This document shows, piece after piece, positions 35,024 through 44,823 of a stretch of DNA of 64,000 bases. How positions within the stretch are numbered: the first letter of the stretch is position 1; the number at the start of each line of letters is the position of its first letter. This DNA comes from Methylotenera_A sp044222005 (GTDB taxonomy: Bacteria > Pseudomonadota > Gammaproteobacteria > Burkholderiales > Methylophilaceae): positions 1 to 64,000 of the forward strand of contig JBGANY010000006.1 of assembly GCA_044222005.1 (NCBI GenBank), given 5' to 3'. Under the pieces are notes generated by a model. That model worked only from the letters and a program-made list of their open reading frames with translations, did not search any database and was not told the origin of the DNA. Made by a program: the position numbers and the translations under genes.

Positions 35024-36163
35024 ATGAAATTTGCGTTTTTAATTTTTAAATACTTTCCTTACGGCGGCATGCAGCGCGACATGCTGCGTACAGCCAATGA
35101 ACTGGTGAAGCGTGGCCATCAGGTGGAAGTATTTGCTTTGAGCTGGGACGGGGATGCGCCTGACGGTGTTAAGGTGCATGTATTGCCGCAAAAAGGCTGG
35201 TTTAATTATCAGCGCTATCAAAAGTTTATCGATGCGGCATTTGCGCAAATTAAAGCAGGCAGTTTTGATTATGTTTTCGGCTACAACCGTATGGCAGGAC
35301 TGGACGCCCATTTTGCCGCCGACCCTTGTTTTGTCGAACGCGCACATAAGCAGCGCAATTTCTTGTATCGGTTTTTACCGCGCTTTAAATGGTTTGCAGC
35401 GTGCGAAAAGGCCATTTTTTCACATGCATCTAAAACGGAAATTTTAGCCGTATCGCTTACCGAAAAACCGCATTTTCAGCACTGGTACGGCACGCAGGAT
35501 ACGCGTTTTCACTATATTCCGCCGTTTTTGTCACCAGAGCGTTTTGTGCTGCAAGACAAGCGAGTTATGCGCGCGCATTTGCGTAATGCGTTTGGTTTTG
35601 ACGCGGATGATTTTGTATATTTGCTTACCGGTTCCGGCTTTTCCATGAAAGGATTGGACCGTGCTATTTTGGCGCTGGCGGCATTGCCGGAAGCTTTGCG
35701 CGCAAGCACAAGGTTGGTCGCGGTAGGGCAGGACAATCCTAAAAAATTCCAACAAATGGCCAAAAAACTTGGCTTGGAAAAACATGTTGTTATTTCCAAG
35801 GGCAGGCCGGATATTCCACAGCTGATGCAGGGCGCGGATGTATGCGTGCATCCTGCGTATCGTGAGAATACGGGCCTGGTAATTTTGGAAGGCATGGCCT
35901 GTGGCGCGCCCATGCTGGTGACGGCCAGCTGTGGCTATGCGCATCATGTGGCGGATGCCGATGCCGGGATTGTGAGTGAACTGCCGTTTGACCAAGCTGC
36001 ATTTAACCGGCAATTTCTGGAAATGCGGCAAACGGATAAAAAGCCGCAATGGTCTGCCAATGGCCTCAAGTATGCACAACACATCATGCAGGCCAACGAT
36101 GGCAGTGCCGAGGCCAATATTCTAATCGAGCTTGTCCAGCATAAAAAGGCAGGTAAATCATGA
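35024..36163 (+). CDS. waaG: LPS core glucosyltransferase, WaaG-like (GT4)
   Basis: A 379-residue GT-B glycosyltransferase. It starts with MKFAFLIFKYFPYGGMQRD, like WaaG, and the donor-binding loop reads AYRENTGLVILEGMACGAPMLV, with the conserved ExxxxxE of GT4. WaaG adds glucose to heptose II in the LPS outer core. It overlaps the kinase gene waaP by 4 bases, as in the enterobacterial core operon. Confidence 0.93.
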   Translation: MKFAFLIFKYFPYGGMQRDMLRTANELVKRGHQVEVFALSWDGDAPDGVKVHVLPQKGWFNYQRYQKFIDAAFAQIKAGSFDYVFGYNRMAGLDAHFAADPCFVERAHKQRNFLYRFLPRFKWFAACEKAIFSHASKTEILAVSLTEKPHFQHWYGTQDTRFHYIPPFLSPERFVLQDKRVMRAHLRNAFGFDADDFVYLLTGSGFSMKGLDRAILALAALPEALRASTRLVAVGQDNPKKFQQMAKKLGLEKHVVISKGRPDIPQLMQGADVCVHPAYRENTGLVILEGMACGAPMLVTASCGYAHHVADADAGIVSELPFDQAAFNRQFLEMRQTDKKPQWSANGLKYAQHIMQANDGSAEANILIELVQHKKAGKS

Positions 36164-36969
36164 AAAACGTGCTGTCTGTGCCGGAAGAAATCAGGCGCCA
36201 TCTTGCTGGCGATGATGCTTTTGCAGCACTCATGCAACTGTCGGGCAAAGCTTTCCGTGATGTGCGCGGCCGTAAAACCATGCAAATCAGTTTGGGAAGA
36301 AAAAGCTACTTTATCAAGCAGCATTTCGGCGTGGGCTGGGGCGAGATAGTAAAAAATCTGCTGAATCTTAAAAAGCCGATTCTAGGCGCGATGACCGAAG
36401 TCGCAGCGATTCAGAAGCTGGATGCAATCGGTATCCCCAACACGCCACTTGTGGCTTACGGCCAGCGCGGCTGCAACCCTGCCACACGGCAATCTTTCGT
36501 GCTGACAGAGGATTTGGGCGACATCATCACCGCTGAAGAACTGAGTCAAGACTGGCAGAACAAGCCCGTCGAATTCAAACAAGCCCTGATACAAGCGCTG
36601 GCAGAGCTTGCCAGAAGATTACATCAAGCTGGCCTGTGCCACCGCGATTTTTACCTGTGCCATTTTGTGGTGAACAAAAGCGAGTTCAAGCAAGGTAAAC
36701 TCAATTTGCACCTCATAGACCTGCACCGCATGCTGCAAGGCCAATCAGCCAATGGGAAGTCTGTGATGAAAGACATCGCCGGTCTATTCTTCTCCGGCTT
36801 GCAAATGGGTTGGAGCGCAGGGGATTTGTCACTGTTCAAACAGCATTACTTGTCACAATCAGACGCATTCTGGAGGCAAGTGGAAGCCCGCTCGCAAATG
36901 CTGCTGGCCAAGTTCAATAGCGAAAAGTTTCAAGACAGGCTGGCGGCGGATAGAGATAGGCTAATCTGA
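36160..36969 (+). CDS. waaP: LPS core heptose(I) kinase, WaaP family
   Basis: Phosphorylates heptose in the LPS inner core, adding negative charge for membrane stability. The product has 269 residues. The lysine-containing SYFIKQHFG, the catalytic loop HRDFYLCHF and the metal motif LIDLHRM match WaaP. Its ATG overlaps the waaG stop by 4 bases. The following 182 bases before the acyltransferase stop show no credible gene. Confidence 0.94.
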   Translation: MKNVLSVPEEIRRHLAGDDAFAALMQLSGKAFRDVRGRKTMQISLGRKSYFIKQHFGVGWGEIVKNLLNLKKPILGAMTEVAAIQKLDAIGIPNTPLVAYGQRGCNPATRQSFVLTEDLGDIITAEELSQDWQNKPVEFKQALIQALAELARRLHQAGLCHRDFYLCHFVVNKSEFKQGKLNLHLIDLHRMLQGQSANGKSVMKDIAGLFFSGLQMGWSAGDLSLFKQHYLSQSDAFWRQVEARSQMLLAKFNSEKFQDRLAADRDRLI

Positions 36970-37151
36970 GTAGGGCAAGCAACTGGGTGAGCTAGATGAA
37001 TATAATGGACTTAGATCCTGAAGGACAAAAAGCTATTGATGAGGATGCGAGGCTGTTATTCCTACAATGATTTTCTTTGCGCTATGTGCCTCTGCCGTAT
37101 CCCGGATGCGCCTTCCAGGCCGATGATTTTGGTAATGAAAGAAAACCGGGT

Positions 37152-38024
37152 TTAATTCTCTGATTTTTCCGGCGCAGATTTCTGGCTGTGTCTTCTCACC
37201 TTGTAGCGATTGTAGCGCCACAGGTATTGCTCCGGTTTTTGCTGCACTTGCGCCTCAATGGCCTGATTGAGCAGGGCAGGCATGGCAATGGAATCCACTT
37301 TGGTCAGGTGAATCTCGTAGCCTTTGCCGTTTGGTAGCCGTTCGCCGTAGGCCATGATGACGGTTGCGCCAGTCTTTTCGGCCAGACGGCTGGCCAGTGT
37401 CATGGTGTAGGCCGGTTTGCCAAAGAAATCCGCCCACTCGCCTTCGCCTTCCGCAGGAATCTGGTCTGGCAATATGCCAATGGCCTCGCCGCGTTTCAGT
37501 GCGTGCATCAAAGTGCGTACGCCTTGCACATTGGCCGGGGCGAGTGTGACCTGGCCTTTGCTGCGGCCGGCATCAATCAAGGGTGCGAGCCAGCTCTTCT
37601 TGGGCGGGCGAAATAATACGGTAATCGGGTGCTTTGACGCGTAGTAGATGGAAGTGATCTCGAAGCAGCCTAGGTGCGGCGTGATGAAGATGAGGCCTTT
37701 ACCGGCGGCCAGCGCGTCTTTCACCAGATGCCAGTTGTCGCAGTGCTTGACATAGGAAAGTGCTTTATCCTGCGGCCATTGCCAGATGGCGAGCGTCTCC
37801 AGAATGGCTTTGCCAGTCTCGCCGATATTGGCGTGGATAACTTGCTTGAATCTCGCTGGGTCTGGACACAAACCGCTTTGAGTCAGGTTCTGCCACTGGA
37901 TGCGTGCCGAGGCTGGCGTGCACCAATGTATCAGCCAGCCCAGTATTTTCCCCATGTTATGGATAATGGGCAGCGACAACTTCGCGATGAGCCGTGAAAA
38001 GAGATTCAGCATATTGGGCGCCAT
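37152..38024 (-). CDS. Lipid A acyltransferase, LpxL/HtrB family
   Basis: A 290-residue late acyltransferase of lipid A synthesis. PHLGCFEI gives the catalytic HX4(D/E) motif (H...E), and LPDQIPAEGEGEWADFFGKPAYT is the next conserved block. A hydrophobic N-terminal segment anchors it to the inner membrane. An in-frame ATG 12 bases downstream (38012) is an alternative start; neither has a clear Shine-Dalgarno. It is on the minus strand between waaP and the ArnT-like gene. Which acyl chain it adds cannot be told. Confidence 0.88.
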   Translation of the reverse strand: MAPNMLNLFSRLIAKLSLPIIHNMGKILGWLIHWCTPASARIQWQNLTQSGLCPDPARFKQVIHANIGETGKAILETLAIWQWPQDKALSYVKHCDNWHLVKDALAAGKGLIFITPHLGCFEITSIYYASKHPITVLFRPPKKSWLAPLIDAGRSKGQVTLAPANVQGVRTLMHALKRGEAIGILPDQIPAEGEGEWADFFGKPAYTMTLASRLAEKTGATVIMAYGERLPNGKGYEIHLTKVDSIAMPALLNQAIEAQVQQKPEQYLWRYNRYKVRRHSQKSAPEKSEN

Positions 38025-38109
38025 TGTAGCGCTTTATGGGCGTTTTAGCGCAATACCGCGGTTTGGGCAGCAAAGCCTGATAAAATACACCGCAAATTCG
38101 GGAGATTGA

Positions 38110-39609
38110 ATGAAAACTTGGGTGGTGATTTTAGGTCTGGTACTGTCGGCATTGTTTATCGGCTCTGCTGGCCGTGCGATAGACAATATCCGCGAATCAC
38201 GCATCGCGGAAACCTCCCGCGAGATGGTGGTGAGCGGCGATTGGATGGTGCCGCATTTCAATGGCGACATGCGCCTGCAGAAACCGCCGCTGACATACTG
38301 GACTACGGCAATTAGTTACAAGCTGTTTGGTGTGAGTGAACTGAGTACACGTTTGCCATCCATGTTGTTTGCAGTGATGCTGCTGGCGCTGATTTTTACC
38401 TGGGTCAGGCAGGAGACCAGTGCGGAAACCGCGGTGAATGTGGTGCTGGTGCTGGCGACATCGCTAATTAGTCTACGGCATTTTCGCAGCGGCGAGGCCG
38501 ATACCACGCTGATATTTTTCGTTTCTGCCGCCTGTTATGCCGGGTTCAATCTGCTGCATCGCGCGGCCAATGAGCAACGCAAATGGGCGGCTTTAACCAT
38601 GCTGGCGTTTGGCTTGGGCTTTCTCAGCAAGGGGCCAGCCGGGATTGCAATTCCGTTATTCACGTTGCTGGCGTATGCGTATCTCAACAAACAGATGCCA
38701 GTGCTCAAGAAGTTATTGAGCCCGCTTGGCTTGGGGCTATTCTTGCTGGCCGCGGGCGGCTGGTATGCCTGGGTGTTTTTGACCTTGCCGGATGCCGCGC
38801 AGCATTTTTTTGGCAAGCAACTGGATGAGACGTTTGTCAGCGGCACACACCAGCAGCCTATCTATTGGTATTTGGTGCATATCACGGAGTTCTTTCTGCC
38901 TTGGGGCTTGCTGATCATCCCGATGGCGATCTGGCATTACCAGCACAGGCCGTTGAGCAGGATGGTCATGTTTGCCTGGGTATGGTTTGCAGTGGTATTC
39001 GTGTTGCTGACATTCACGGTCAACAAGCAAATGCAGTACGCGCTGCTGTTTGCGCCGTCTGTGGCCATTTTGCTGGGAAATTATGTTAGCGTTGCCAGTG
39101 GTAAATTCTACAAATTGAACAAAGCGCTGTTCTGGCTATTGTGTATCGCAATAGCAGGCATGGTGGTTTTTGCCATCAGGAAGCATGCTTTCAATGCAAG
39201 TCCGGCACCATACTGGATGGCGATATTGCTGGTTCCGCTAGTGTTGAAAAACTTGTTCAAGATAGAACAACCTGCCAACGCCATGCTGATCGCGGCAATA
39301 TTGTCAGTCTTTGGCTATCTTTTTTCCGAGCAATATTTAAGCAAGGACAGGGAAAAAAATGATATCCAGCAGCTCACGCTGCAGATGTTGACTTATGAAC
39401 CGGTTTTTCAGAATGCGCCGGGCAATGGAGCATTCTCGTTCTATGCCAAGAGACCGATTAAAACCATGGACCCGAAAAGCATTGCCGTGTATATGCAGAC
39501 GCATGATTCGATGTGGTATGTGAGCAAGGATAAACCAGATGTTGAGCAATACCATGTTCAGGAAGAAAAAACGGTAGGCCGTTGGACGCTGTGGAAGATT
39601 TCAAAATGA
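38110..39609 (+). CDS. ArnT-like GT39 lipid-linked sugar transferase
   Basis: A 499-residue membrane protein with about 11-12 hydrophobic helices. The periplasmic N-terminal loop carries ESRIAETSREMVVSGDW and GDMRLQKPPLTYW, the typical ArnT/PMT signature (acidic residue, EM, GDW, KPPL.YW). Such enzymes transfer a sugar from a polyprenyl phosphate to lipid A or to core or protein. A ribosome-binding site (GGGAG) precedes the ATG. It overlaps the next kinase-like gene as ATGA. Confidence 0.9.
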   Translation: MKTWVVILGLVLSALFIGSAGRAIDNIRESRIAETSREMVVSGDWMVPHFNGDMRLQKPPLTYWTTAISYKLFGVSELSTRLPSMLFAVMLLALIFTWVRQETSAETAVNVVLVLATSLISLRHFRSGEADTTLIFFVSAACYAGFNLLHRAANEQRKWAALTMLAFGLGFLSKGPAGIAIPLFTLLAYAYLNKQMPVLKKLLSPLGLGLFLLAAGGWYAWVFLTLPDAAQHFFGKQLDETFVSGTHQQPIYWYLVHITEFFLPWGLLIIPMAIWHYQHRPLSRMVMFAWVWFAVVFVLLTFTVNKQMQYALLFAPSVAILLGNYVSVASGKFYKLNKALFWLLCIAIAGMVVFAIRKHAFNASPAPYWMAILLVPLVLKNLFKIEQPANAMLIAAILSVFGYLFSEQYLSKDREKNDIQQLTLQMLTYEPVFQNAPGNGAFSFYAKRPIKTMDPKSIAVYMQTHDSMWYVSKDKPDVEQYHVQEEKTVGRWTLWKISK

Positions 39610-41057
39610 ATCTGGAAGCATTGTCCCAGTCCGGGCAGGCGCAATTTGCACTGCATCTGGAAGGTGCTCCGGATTTGCAAGTGCTGGATATCGTCAGGAG
39701 GATTCCATCCAGACGGCTGGTAGCTAAAGGCGAGTGGAACGGCCAAGGCGTTTTTGCCAAGATTTTTTTAGGCAAGGATGCACAGAAATATGCCAAGCGC
39801 GATGCGGACGGCATCGCTATTTTGCAGCAAGAGGAGATTGCAACTCCCAAGTTGCTATACTCAGGCGAGGGGGTTTCGGACAGTGGCGAGCAAGTGCAAG
39901 CCATTGTTCTGGAAGAGATTAAACATTCCAAGAATGTCGAGGAATTGTGGCCGACACTCAAGCCCAAGGCGCGTCAGGAACTGGCAGAAAAACTGATGAA
40001 AATCATCGCGCAACATCACGATGCCGATATTGTGCATACTGACCTGCATCTCAAGAATTTCCTAGTGGCGAATGATGCGATATACACGCTAGATGGTGAT
40101 GGTGTGCGTCAGTACGCTGGACTGACCTACAAAAAAGCGCTGCATAATCTGGCCGAGATGATTTCCAAATTCGATGTGCTGGAACAGTCTGAGTGGCTAC
40201 CGCAAATGCTGGAGGCCTATCACACGATGATTGACTGGCATTTACCGATGGATGTGGCCAAAGTCACGCCGCTGGTAAATCGATACCGGTTAAAAGCGGT
40301 GTGCAATTATGCGGATAAAAAGGTGTTCAGAAGTTGTACGGATGTGTCTATAAGGCAATCTGCAAGCGCCTTCCAAGCATGGTCTAACGCGTTCGATTTG
40401 CCTGAAAACCTGGAATGGGATGCGCTAATTGCAAGTGGAGTGTTGTTAAAGAATGGCAATACTTGCACTGTCGCTATGGCTAAAATTGCAGACAAGGAAA
40501 TCGTGATTAAACGCTATAACATCAAAGGGGTGGGGCATGCTATAAGCCGGGCGCTGCGATCCAGCCGTGCGGCGGTTTCCTGGGCGAACGCGCACCGGCT
40601 GAAACTGCTGGGCATTCCTACTGCAGCACCAATCGCCCTGCTGGAGACCAGAAAATTTGGTTTGCTTAGGAGCAAGGCGTATTTCTTGACCGAGTTTGTA
40701 AATGCGCTGGATGCGACACAGTTTTTTGCCCAAACGCAAAACGAGCTGCTGCGCGCAGAAGCAGTCAAAAACATTTGCACACTGTTTTACAGGTTGTATT
40801 TGCTTCAGATCTCACATGGAGACACCAAGGCGACCAATATCAAAATGCAAGGCGCGATGCCAGTATTGATTGATTTGGATGGTATGCGCCAGCATCACCG
40901 TCCTTGCCTGAAAGCGCATGTACGTGACCTGTGTCGCTTCATGCGAAATTGGCAAGATGACCAAGCCCTGTATAATGCATTCATTAAGACATTTAAAGTG
41001 ATATATGCCGATCATACGCCGCTTAAGATGGCGGGCATTTTACAAAATACTAAATAA
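39606..41057 (+). CDS. Protein with two kinase-like domains (LPS-kinase-like)
   Basis: The start is the ATG at 39606, overlapping the previous stop as ATGA; a longer frame begins 24 bases earlier. The 483-residue product contains two copies of an aminoglycoside/LPS-kinase-like fold. The first (about residues 30-210) has VHTDLHLKNFLV and the metal site YTLDGDGVR. The second (about 270-460) has VIKRYN as the lysine motif, SHGDTKATNIKM and VLIDLDGMR. Both catalytic loops keep the aspartate and asparagine. It may phosphorylate an LPS core or lipid component. Function is inferred, not shown. Confidence 0.78.
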   Translation: MNLEALSQSGQAQFALHLEGAPDLQVLDIVRRIPSRRLVAKGEWNGQGVFAKIFLGKDAQKYAKRDADGIAILQQEEIATPKLLYSGEGVSDSGEQVQAIVLEEIKHSKNVEELWPTLKPKARQELAEKLMKIIAQHHDADIVHTDLHLKNFLVANDAIYTLDGDGVRQYAGLTYKKALHNLAEMISKFDVLEQSEWLPQMLEAYHTMIDWHLPMDVAKVTPLVNRYRLKAVCNYADKKVFRSCTDVSIRQSASAFQAWSNAFDLPENLEWDALIASGVLLKNGNTCTVAMAKIADKEIVIKRYNIKGVGHAISRALRSSRAAVSWANAHRLKLLGIPTAAPIALLETRKFGLLRSKAYFLTEFVNALDATQFFAQTQNELLRAEAVKNICTLFYRLYLLQISHGDTKATNIKMQGAMPVLIDLDGMRQHHRPCLKAHVRDLCRFMRNWQDDQALYNAFIKTFKVIYADHTPLKMAGILQNTK

Positions 41058-41071
41058 CTAGAGTTAACAAC

Positions 41072-42790
41072 ATGATTGTATTAGGTTTATCGGGGGCGCT
41101 TGGGCATGATGCTTCGGCTGCAATTTTAGTCGATGGCAAGATTATTGCGGCTGCGGAGGAAGAGCGTTTTATCCGGGATAAACACGCGAAAAACAAGTTT
41201 CCTTATGAGGCTGCAAAATTCTGCTTGAAGCAGGCGGGGGTGAAACCGGAAGAGGTGGATATTGTCGCGTTTCCGTATGCGGAGATTCCACTGAGCACAA
41301 ATGCGCGCTGGCATTACGCCAAGCGCCATTGGTATGCGCCGGATCGCGCGCTGGACGCGCTGTTCAACGGCAATCGCCGCTTTCGCCGCAACCGTGATAA
41401 ATCACTCAAACTCATGGCGGATTTGGGCCTGAGTAAAGCCGAGTTCGTGCCAGTAGAACACCATCTGGCGCATGCTTCCAGCGCTTATCATTTAAGCGGC
41501 TTCAAAGAAAAAACCGCCATTGTTGGCATTGACGGCAAAGGTGAATACGCGACCACGTTTTTTGGTTACGGCGAAAATGGCGTAATCCACAAAATCAAAG
41601 AGTTTTACGACCCGGATTCACTCGGCGGCATGTATGGCGCGATTACTGAATATCTGGGCTTTGAAATGCTGGACGGCGAATTCAAGGTGATGGGCATGGC
41701 GCCTTACGGCGATCCAAGTAAATACGATTTGTCGCGGCTGGTGAGCTTTGAAGACGGCGAGTTGCGCGTGAACACCAGGCTGGTAAATGTGGTGGGGTTG
41801 CGCCGCTATAAAGAAAACGGCAAAGGCAATTACTTTTCGCCGGAACTGATTGAATGGCTTGGCCCGAAACGCCACGGTGATGAGATTGACGACCCGTATA
41901 TTCACTATGCGGCATCGGTGCAGCAGTTGCTGGAAGATGTTGCCCTGAAAATGATTGATTATTACTTGGGCGATACTATCAAAGAAACAGGCCGCATCGC
42001 CATGGCGGGCGGCGTGGCACTCAATGTGAAATTGAATCAGCGTATCATTGCCATGCCGCATGTGAAAGAATTATTTGTGCAACCGGCATCCGGCGACAAC
42101 GGAACATCACTTGGTGCAGCCACTTATGCCGCGCATCTGGCCGGTGACACGATAGAACCAATGCGGCATGCTTATTTAGGCCCTGCTTATACCAGTGAGG
42201 AATGTGTAGCTGCGTGTGTGGCGCATCCCCGTAAGCCTAAATTTACCCGCGTTGAAAACTTTCCGCAAAAAGCGGCTGAATTATTGGCTGCAGGCAATCC
42301 ATTGGCCTGGCTGCAAGGCCGGATGGAGTTTGGTCCGCGCGCTTTAGGTTGTCGTAGCATTCTGGGTGATCCAAGCTTTCCGGGCGTGGCTGACCGCATC
42401 AATGCGCAGATTAAATATCGCGAGCGCTGGCGCCCGTTCTGCCCCAGCATGCTCGACCGTGTGGCGCCTGATATTCTGCAAACCAATCATCCGGCGCCAT
42501 ATATGACGTTTACCTTTGACGTCGCCGAGCATTGGAAATCGCGCATTCCTGAGGTGGTGCATGAAGACGGCACGGCGCGCGCGCAAGTGGTCACGCGCGA
42601 AACGAATCCGCGCTATTATGAACTGATTGAGCATCTTGAAAAATTGCGCGGCGTGCCGGTTGTATTAAACACTTCACTGAATCGTCGTGGTGAGCCGATG
42701 ATATGCAGTCCAACGGATGCACTAAACATGTTTTATGGTTGCGACTTGGAATATTTAATGATGGAAGATGTGCTTGTGACTAAAACATAA
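41072..42790 (+). CDS. NodU/CmcH-family carbamoyltransferase
   Basis: A 572-residue O-carbamoyltransferase. GLSGALGHDASAAIL at the N-terminus, EHHLAHASSAYHLSGF, MAGGVALNVKLNQ, FGPRALGCRSILGDP and VVLNTSLNRRGEPMICSPTDAL are all typical of the NodU/TobZ family, which uses carbamoyl phosphate and ATP to make carbamoylated sugars. It follows the tandem-kinase gene by 14 bases on the same strand. It probably decorates an LPS or exopolysaccharide sugar. Confidence 0.93.
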   Translation: MIVLGLSGALGHDASAAILVDGKIIAAAEEERFIRDKHAKNKFPYEAAKFCLKQAGVKPEEVDIVAFPYAEIPLSTNARWHYAKRHWYAPDRALDALFNGNRRFRRNRDKSLKLMADLGLSKAEFVPVEHHLAHASSAYHLSGFKEKTAIVGIDGKGEYATTFFGYGENGVIHKIKEFYDPDSLGGMYGAITEYLGFEMLDGEFKVMGMAPYGDPSKYDLSRLVSFEDGELRVNTRLVNVVGLRRYKENGKGNYFSPELIEWLGPKRHGDEIDDPYIHYAASVQQLLEDVALKMIDYYLGDTIKETGRIAMAGGVALNVKLNQRIIAMPHVKELFVQPASGDNGTSLGAATYAAHLAGDTIEPMRHAYLGPAYTSEECVAACVAHPRKPKFTRVENFPQKAAELLAAGNPLAWLQGRMEFGPRALGCRSILGDPSFPGVADRINAQIKYRERWRPFCPSMLDRVAPDILQTNHPAPYMTFTFDVAEHWKSRIPEVVHEDGTARAQVVTRETNPRYYELIEHLEKLRGVPVVLNTSLNRRGEPMICSPTDALNMFYGCDLEYLMMEDVLVTKT

Positions 42791-42884
42791 TAAAAACGCA
42801 CAATAATGGGATATCGGTTTGACGACATGCCCTGCTTTGGGGATAATTGAGTTAGTTCGTTAACTACCGCAGGTCTTATATAAA

Positions 42885-44699
42885 ATGAAGCAATCGCATA
42901 TAGAAGTGACTGAACGTATTATTGAGGTAAGTCGCCCGACTCGTACTGCTTATCTGCAGCGCCTGGATGAAATAGCAAACCGGCAAAGAGGCGCTGATCG
43001 CTTAGGTTGTGCGAATGTGGCGCATGCGTTTGCTGCCATGCCTTCCAATGACAAATTGCGCGTGGTCGTAGAAAAAGCACCAAATATCGGGATTGTGACG
43101 GCGTATAACGAGATGCTTTCCGCGCATCAACCGTATGTGAACTACCCCGACATTATCCGTGATGAGGCGCACAAACACGGTGCAACCGTCCAGGTGGCTG
43201 GCGGCGTGCCTGCCATGTGCGACGGTATTACGCAAGGCGAGCCTGGCATGGAGCTGTCACTGTTCAGCCGGGACACGATTGCCATGAGCACGGCGGTTGC
43301 CCTCTCACATGATGTGTTCGATGCGGCGCTGCTCTTGGGTGTGTGCGATAAAATCGTACCAGGTCTTTTGATTGGTGCCTTGCAATTTGGACATTTGCCT
43401 TGCGTGTTCGTACCGGCCGGGCCAATGAGTACAGGCATTGATAACACCACAAAATCCAAAGTGCGTGAAAAGTATGCCCAGGGGCTGGTTGGGCGCGAAG
43501 AATTATTGGCTTCGGAATCAGCGGCTTATCACGGCGCAGGCACTTGTACCTTTTACGGCACAGCCAATAGCAACCAGATGTTGCTGGAAGCCATGGGCTT
43601 GCATGTGCCGGGCGCAGCGTTTGTGCATCCGCATGATGGCTTGCGTGAACTACTGACCCGCGAAGCCGTCAAGATGGTGCTGGAGAACACCAAGAAGGAA
43701 CATTACACCCCAATAGGAAAACTGGTCGACGAGCATGTGATTGTGAATGCGATGGTGGCATTGCTGGCGACTGGCGGTTCAACCAACCATCTCATCCATT
43801 GGGTGGCCATCGCGCGCGCGGCGGGTATCATCATTGACTGGACAGACTTTTATCATCTTGCCAAAACCACCCCGCTATTGGCGAGCGTGTATCCAAACGG
43901 CAAGGCAGACGTGAACGAGTTTCAGGCGGCGGGCGGCCCGGCCTTCGTGATTCGCGAGCTGATTGACGCAGGTTATATGTACCCGGATGTATTCACCGTG
44001 GCTTATGGCGGTTTGCGCGACTACGGCAAATTGCCAGTCAAAGAAGGTGGCAAACTGGTATGGAAAGACTTGCCCAAAGAAAGCAGCGATGAAACCATCG
44101 TGCGAACGGCGGCGTTCCCGTTCAGTGAGTCCGGTGGTTTGCGCCTGCTTAAAGGTAATTTAGGCCGCAGCGTGATTAAGATTTCAGCTGTGCCTGAAGA
44201 CCGTCATATTATCGAGGCGCCAGCGATTGTGTTTGATGCGCAGGAAGAATTATTGGCGGCATTCGATCGTGGCGAGCTGGAGCGCGACTTTGTAGCTGTG
44301 GTGCGTTTCCAAGGGCCTAAAGCCAATGGCATGCCTGAGTTGCATAAACTGACTCCGCCCTTGGCTGTGTTGCAAAACAAAGGATTTAGAGTCGCGATTG
44401 TGACGGATGGCCGCATGAGCGGCGCATCGGGCAAGATTCCTGCGGCGATCCATCTAAGCCCGGAGGCTTCTGCAGGTGGACCGTTAGCCAAAGTGCGCAC
44501 GGGAGATATTATTCGTCTGAATGCAACAGTGGGTATGGTCAACGTGCTGGTGGACGAAGATGTGTGGGCTGAGCGCGAGGTTGAAGAACTTTCAGATGTC
44601 AAACGCCATAGTAATGCGCACGGCTTCGGCCGGGAGTTGTTTGGTGGGATGCGTAAGAATGTATTATCGGCCGAAGAAGGCGCAGTCACTTGGTTATAA
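42885..44699 (+). CDS. edd: 6-phosphogluconate dehydratase
   Basis: Dehydrates 6-phosphogluconate to KDPG, first specific step of the Entner-Doudoroff pathway. The product has 604 residues, the family length. It is a member of the IlvD/Edd family that carries an iron-sulphur cluster; MCDGITQGEPGMELS, GVCDKIVPGLLIGAL, TGGSTNHLIHW and MSGASGKIPAAIH are present. Methylophilaceae use it in an alternative branch of the ribulose monophosphate cycle. eda lies 192 bases downstream. Confidence 0.97.
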   Translation: MKQSHIEVTERIIEVSRPTRTAYLQRLDEIANRQRGADRLGCANVAHAFAAMPSNDKLRVVVEKAPNIGIVTAYNEMLSAHQPYVNYPDIIRDEAHKHGATVQVAGGVPAMCDGITQGEPGMELSLFSRDTIAMSTAVALSHDVFDAALLLGVCDKIVPGLLIGALQFGHLPCVFVPAGPMSTGIDNTTKSKVREKYAQGLVGREELLASESAAYHGAGTCTFYGTANSNQMLLEAMGLHVPGAAFVHPHDGLRELLTREAVKMVLENTKKEHYTPIGKLVDEHVIVNAMVALLATGGSTNHLIHWVAIARAAGIIIDWTDFYHLAKTTPLLASVYPNGKADVNEFQAAGGPAFVIRELIDAGYMYPDVFTVAYGGLRDYGKLPVKEGGKLVWKDLPKESSDETIVRTAAFPFSESGGLRLLKGNLGRSVIKISAVPEDRHIIEAPAIVFDAQEELLAAFDRGELERDFVAVVRFQGPKANGMPELHKLTPPLAVLQNKGFRVAIVTDGRMSGASGKIPAAIHLSPEASAGGPLAKVRTGDIIRLNATVGMVNVLVDEDVWAEREVEELSDVKRHSNAHGFGRELFGGMRKNVLSAEEGAVTWL

Positions 44700-44700
44700 G

Positions 44701-44794
44701 CCTTGCTAATCAAACGATAACTGCGTTGCGCTCACTTGCCGTACTTTTCGTACTGTCTGCATTCGCGCGCCTTGTTCTTATTTGATTATCAAGG
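44701..44794. repeat. Long imperfect palindrome between edd and eda
   Basis: The ends CCTTGCTAATCAAA (44701-44714) and TTTGATTATCAAGG (44781-44794) are inverted repeats with one mismatch. Inside, GCG blocks and a central GTAC-TTTTC-GTAC (44741-44753) pair, so nearly the whole 94 bases could fold. The inner part resembles the segment at 27815-27880 in reverse orientation. No open frame was seen. It looks like a dispersed palindromic element. Confidence 0.6.
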
Positions 44795-44823
44795 TTTAGA
44801 GCAGCATTTCTCTTAACCAAGTC

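Noticed and set aside
36995..37069. Tiny frame (24 residues, MNIMDLDPEGQKAIDEDARL...) between waaP and the acyltransferase
   Set aside because: No Shine-Dalgarno, no recognised family; probably chance, though a gene remnant cannot be excluded.
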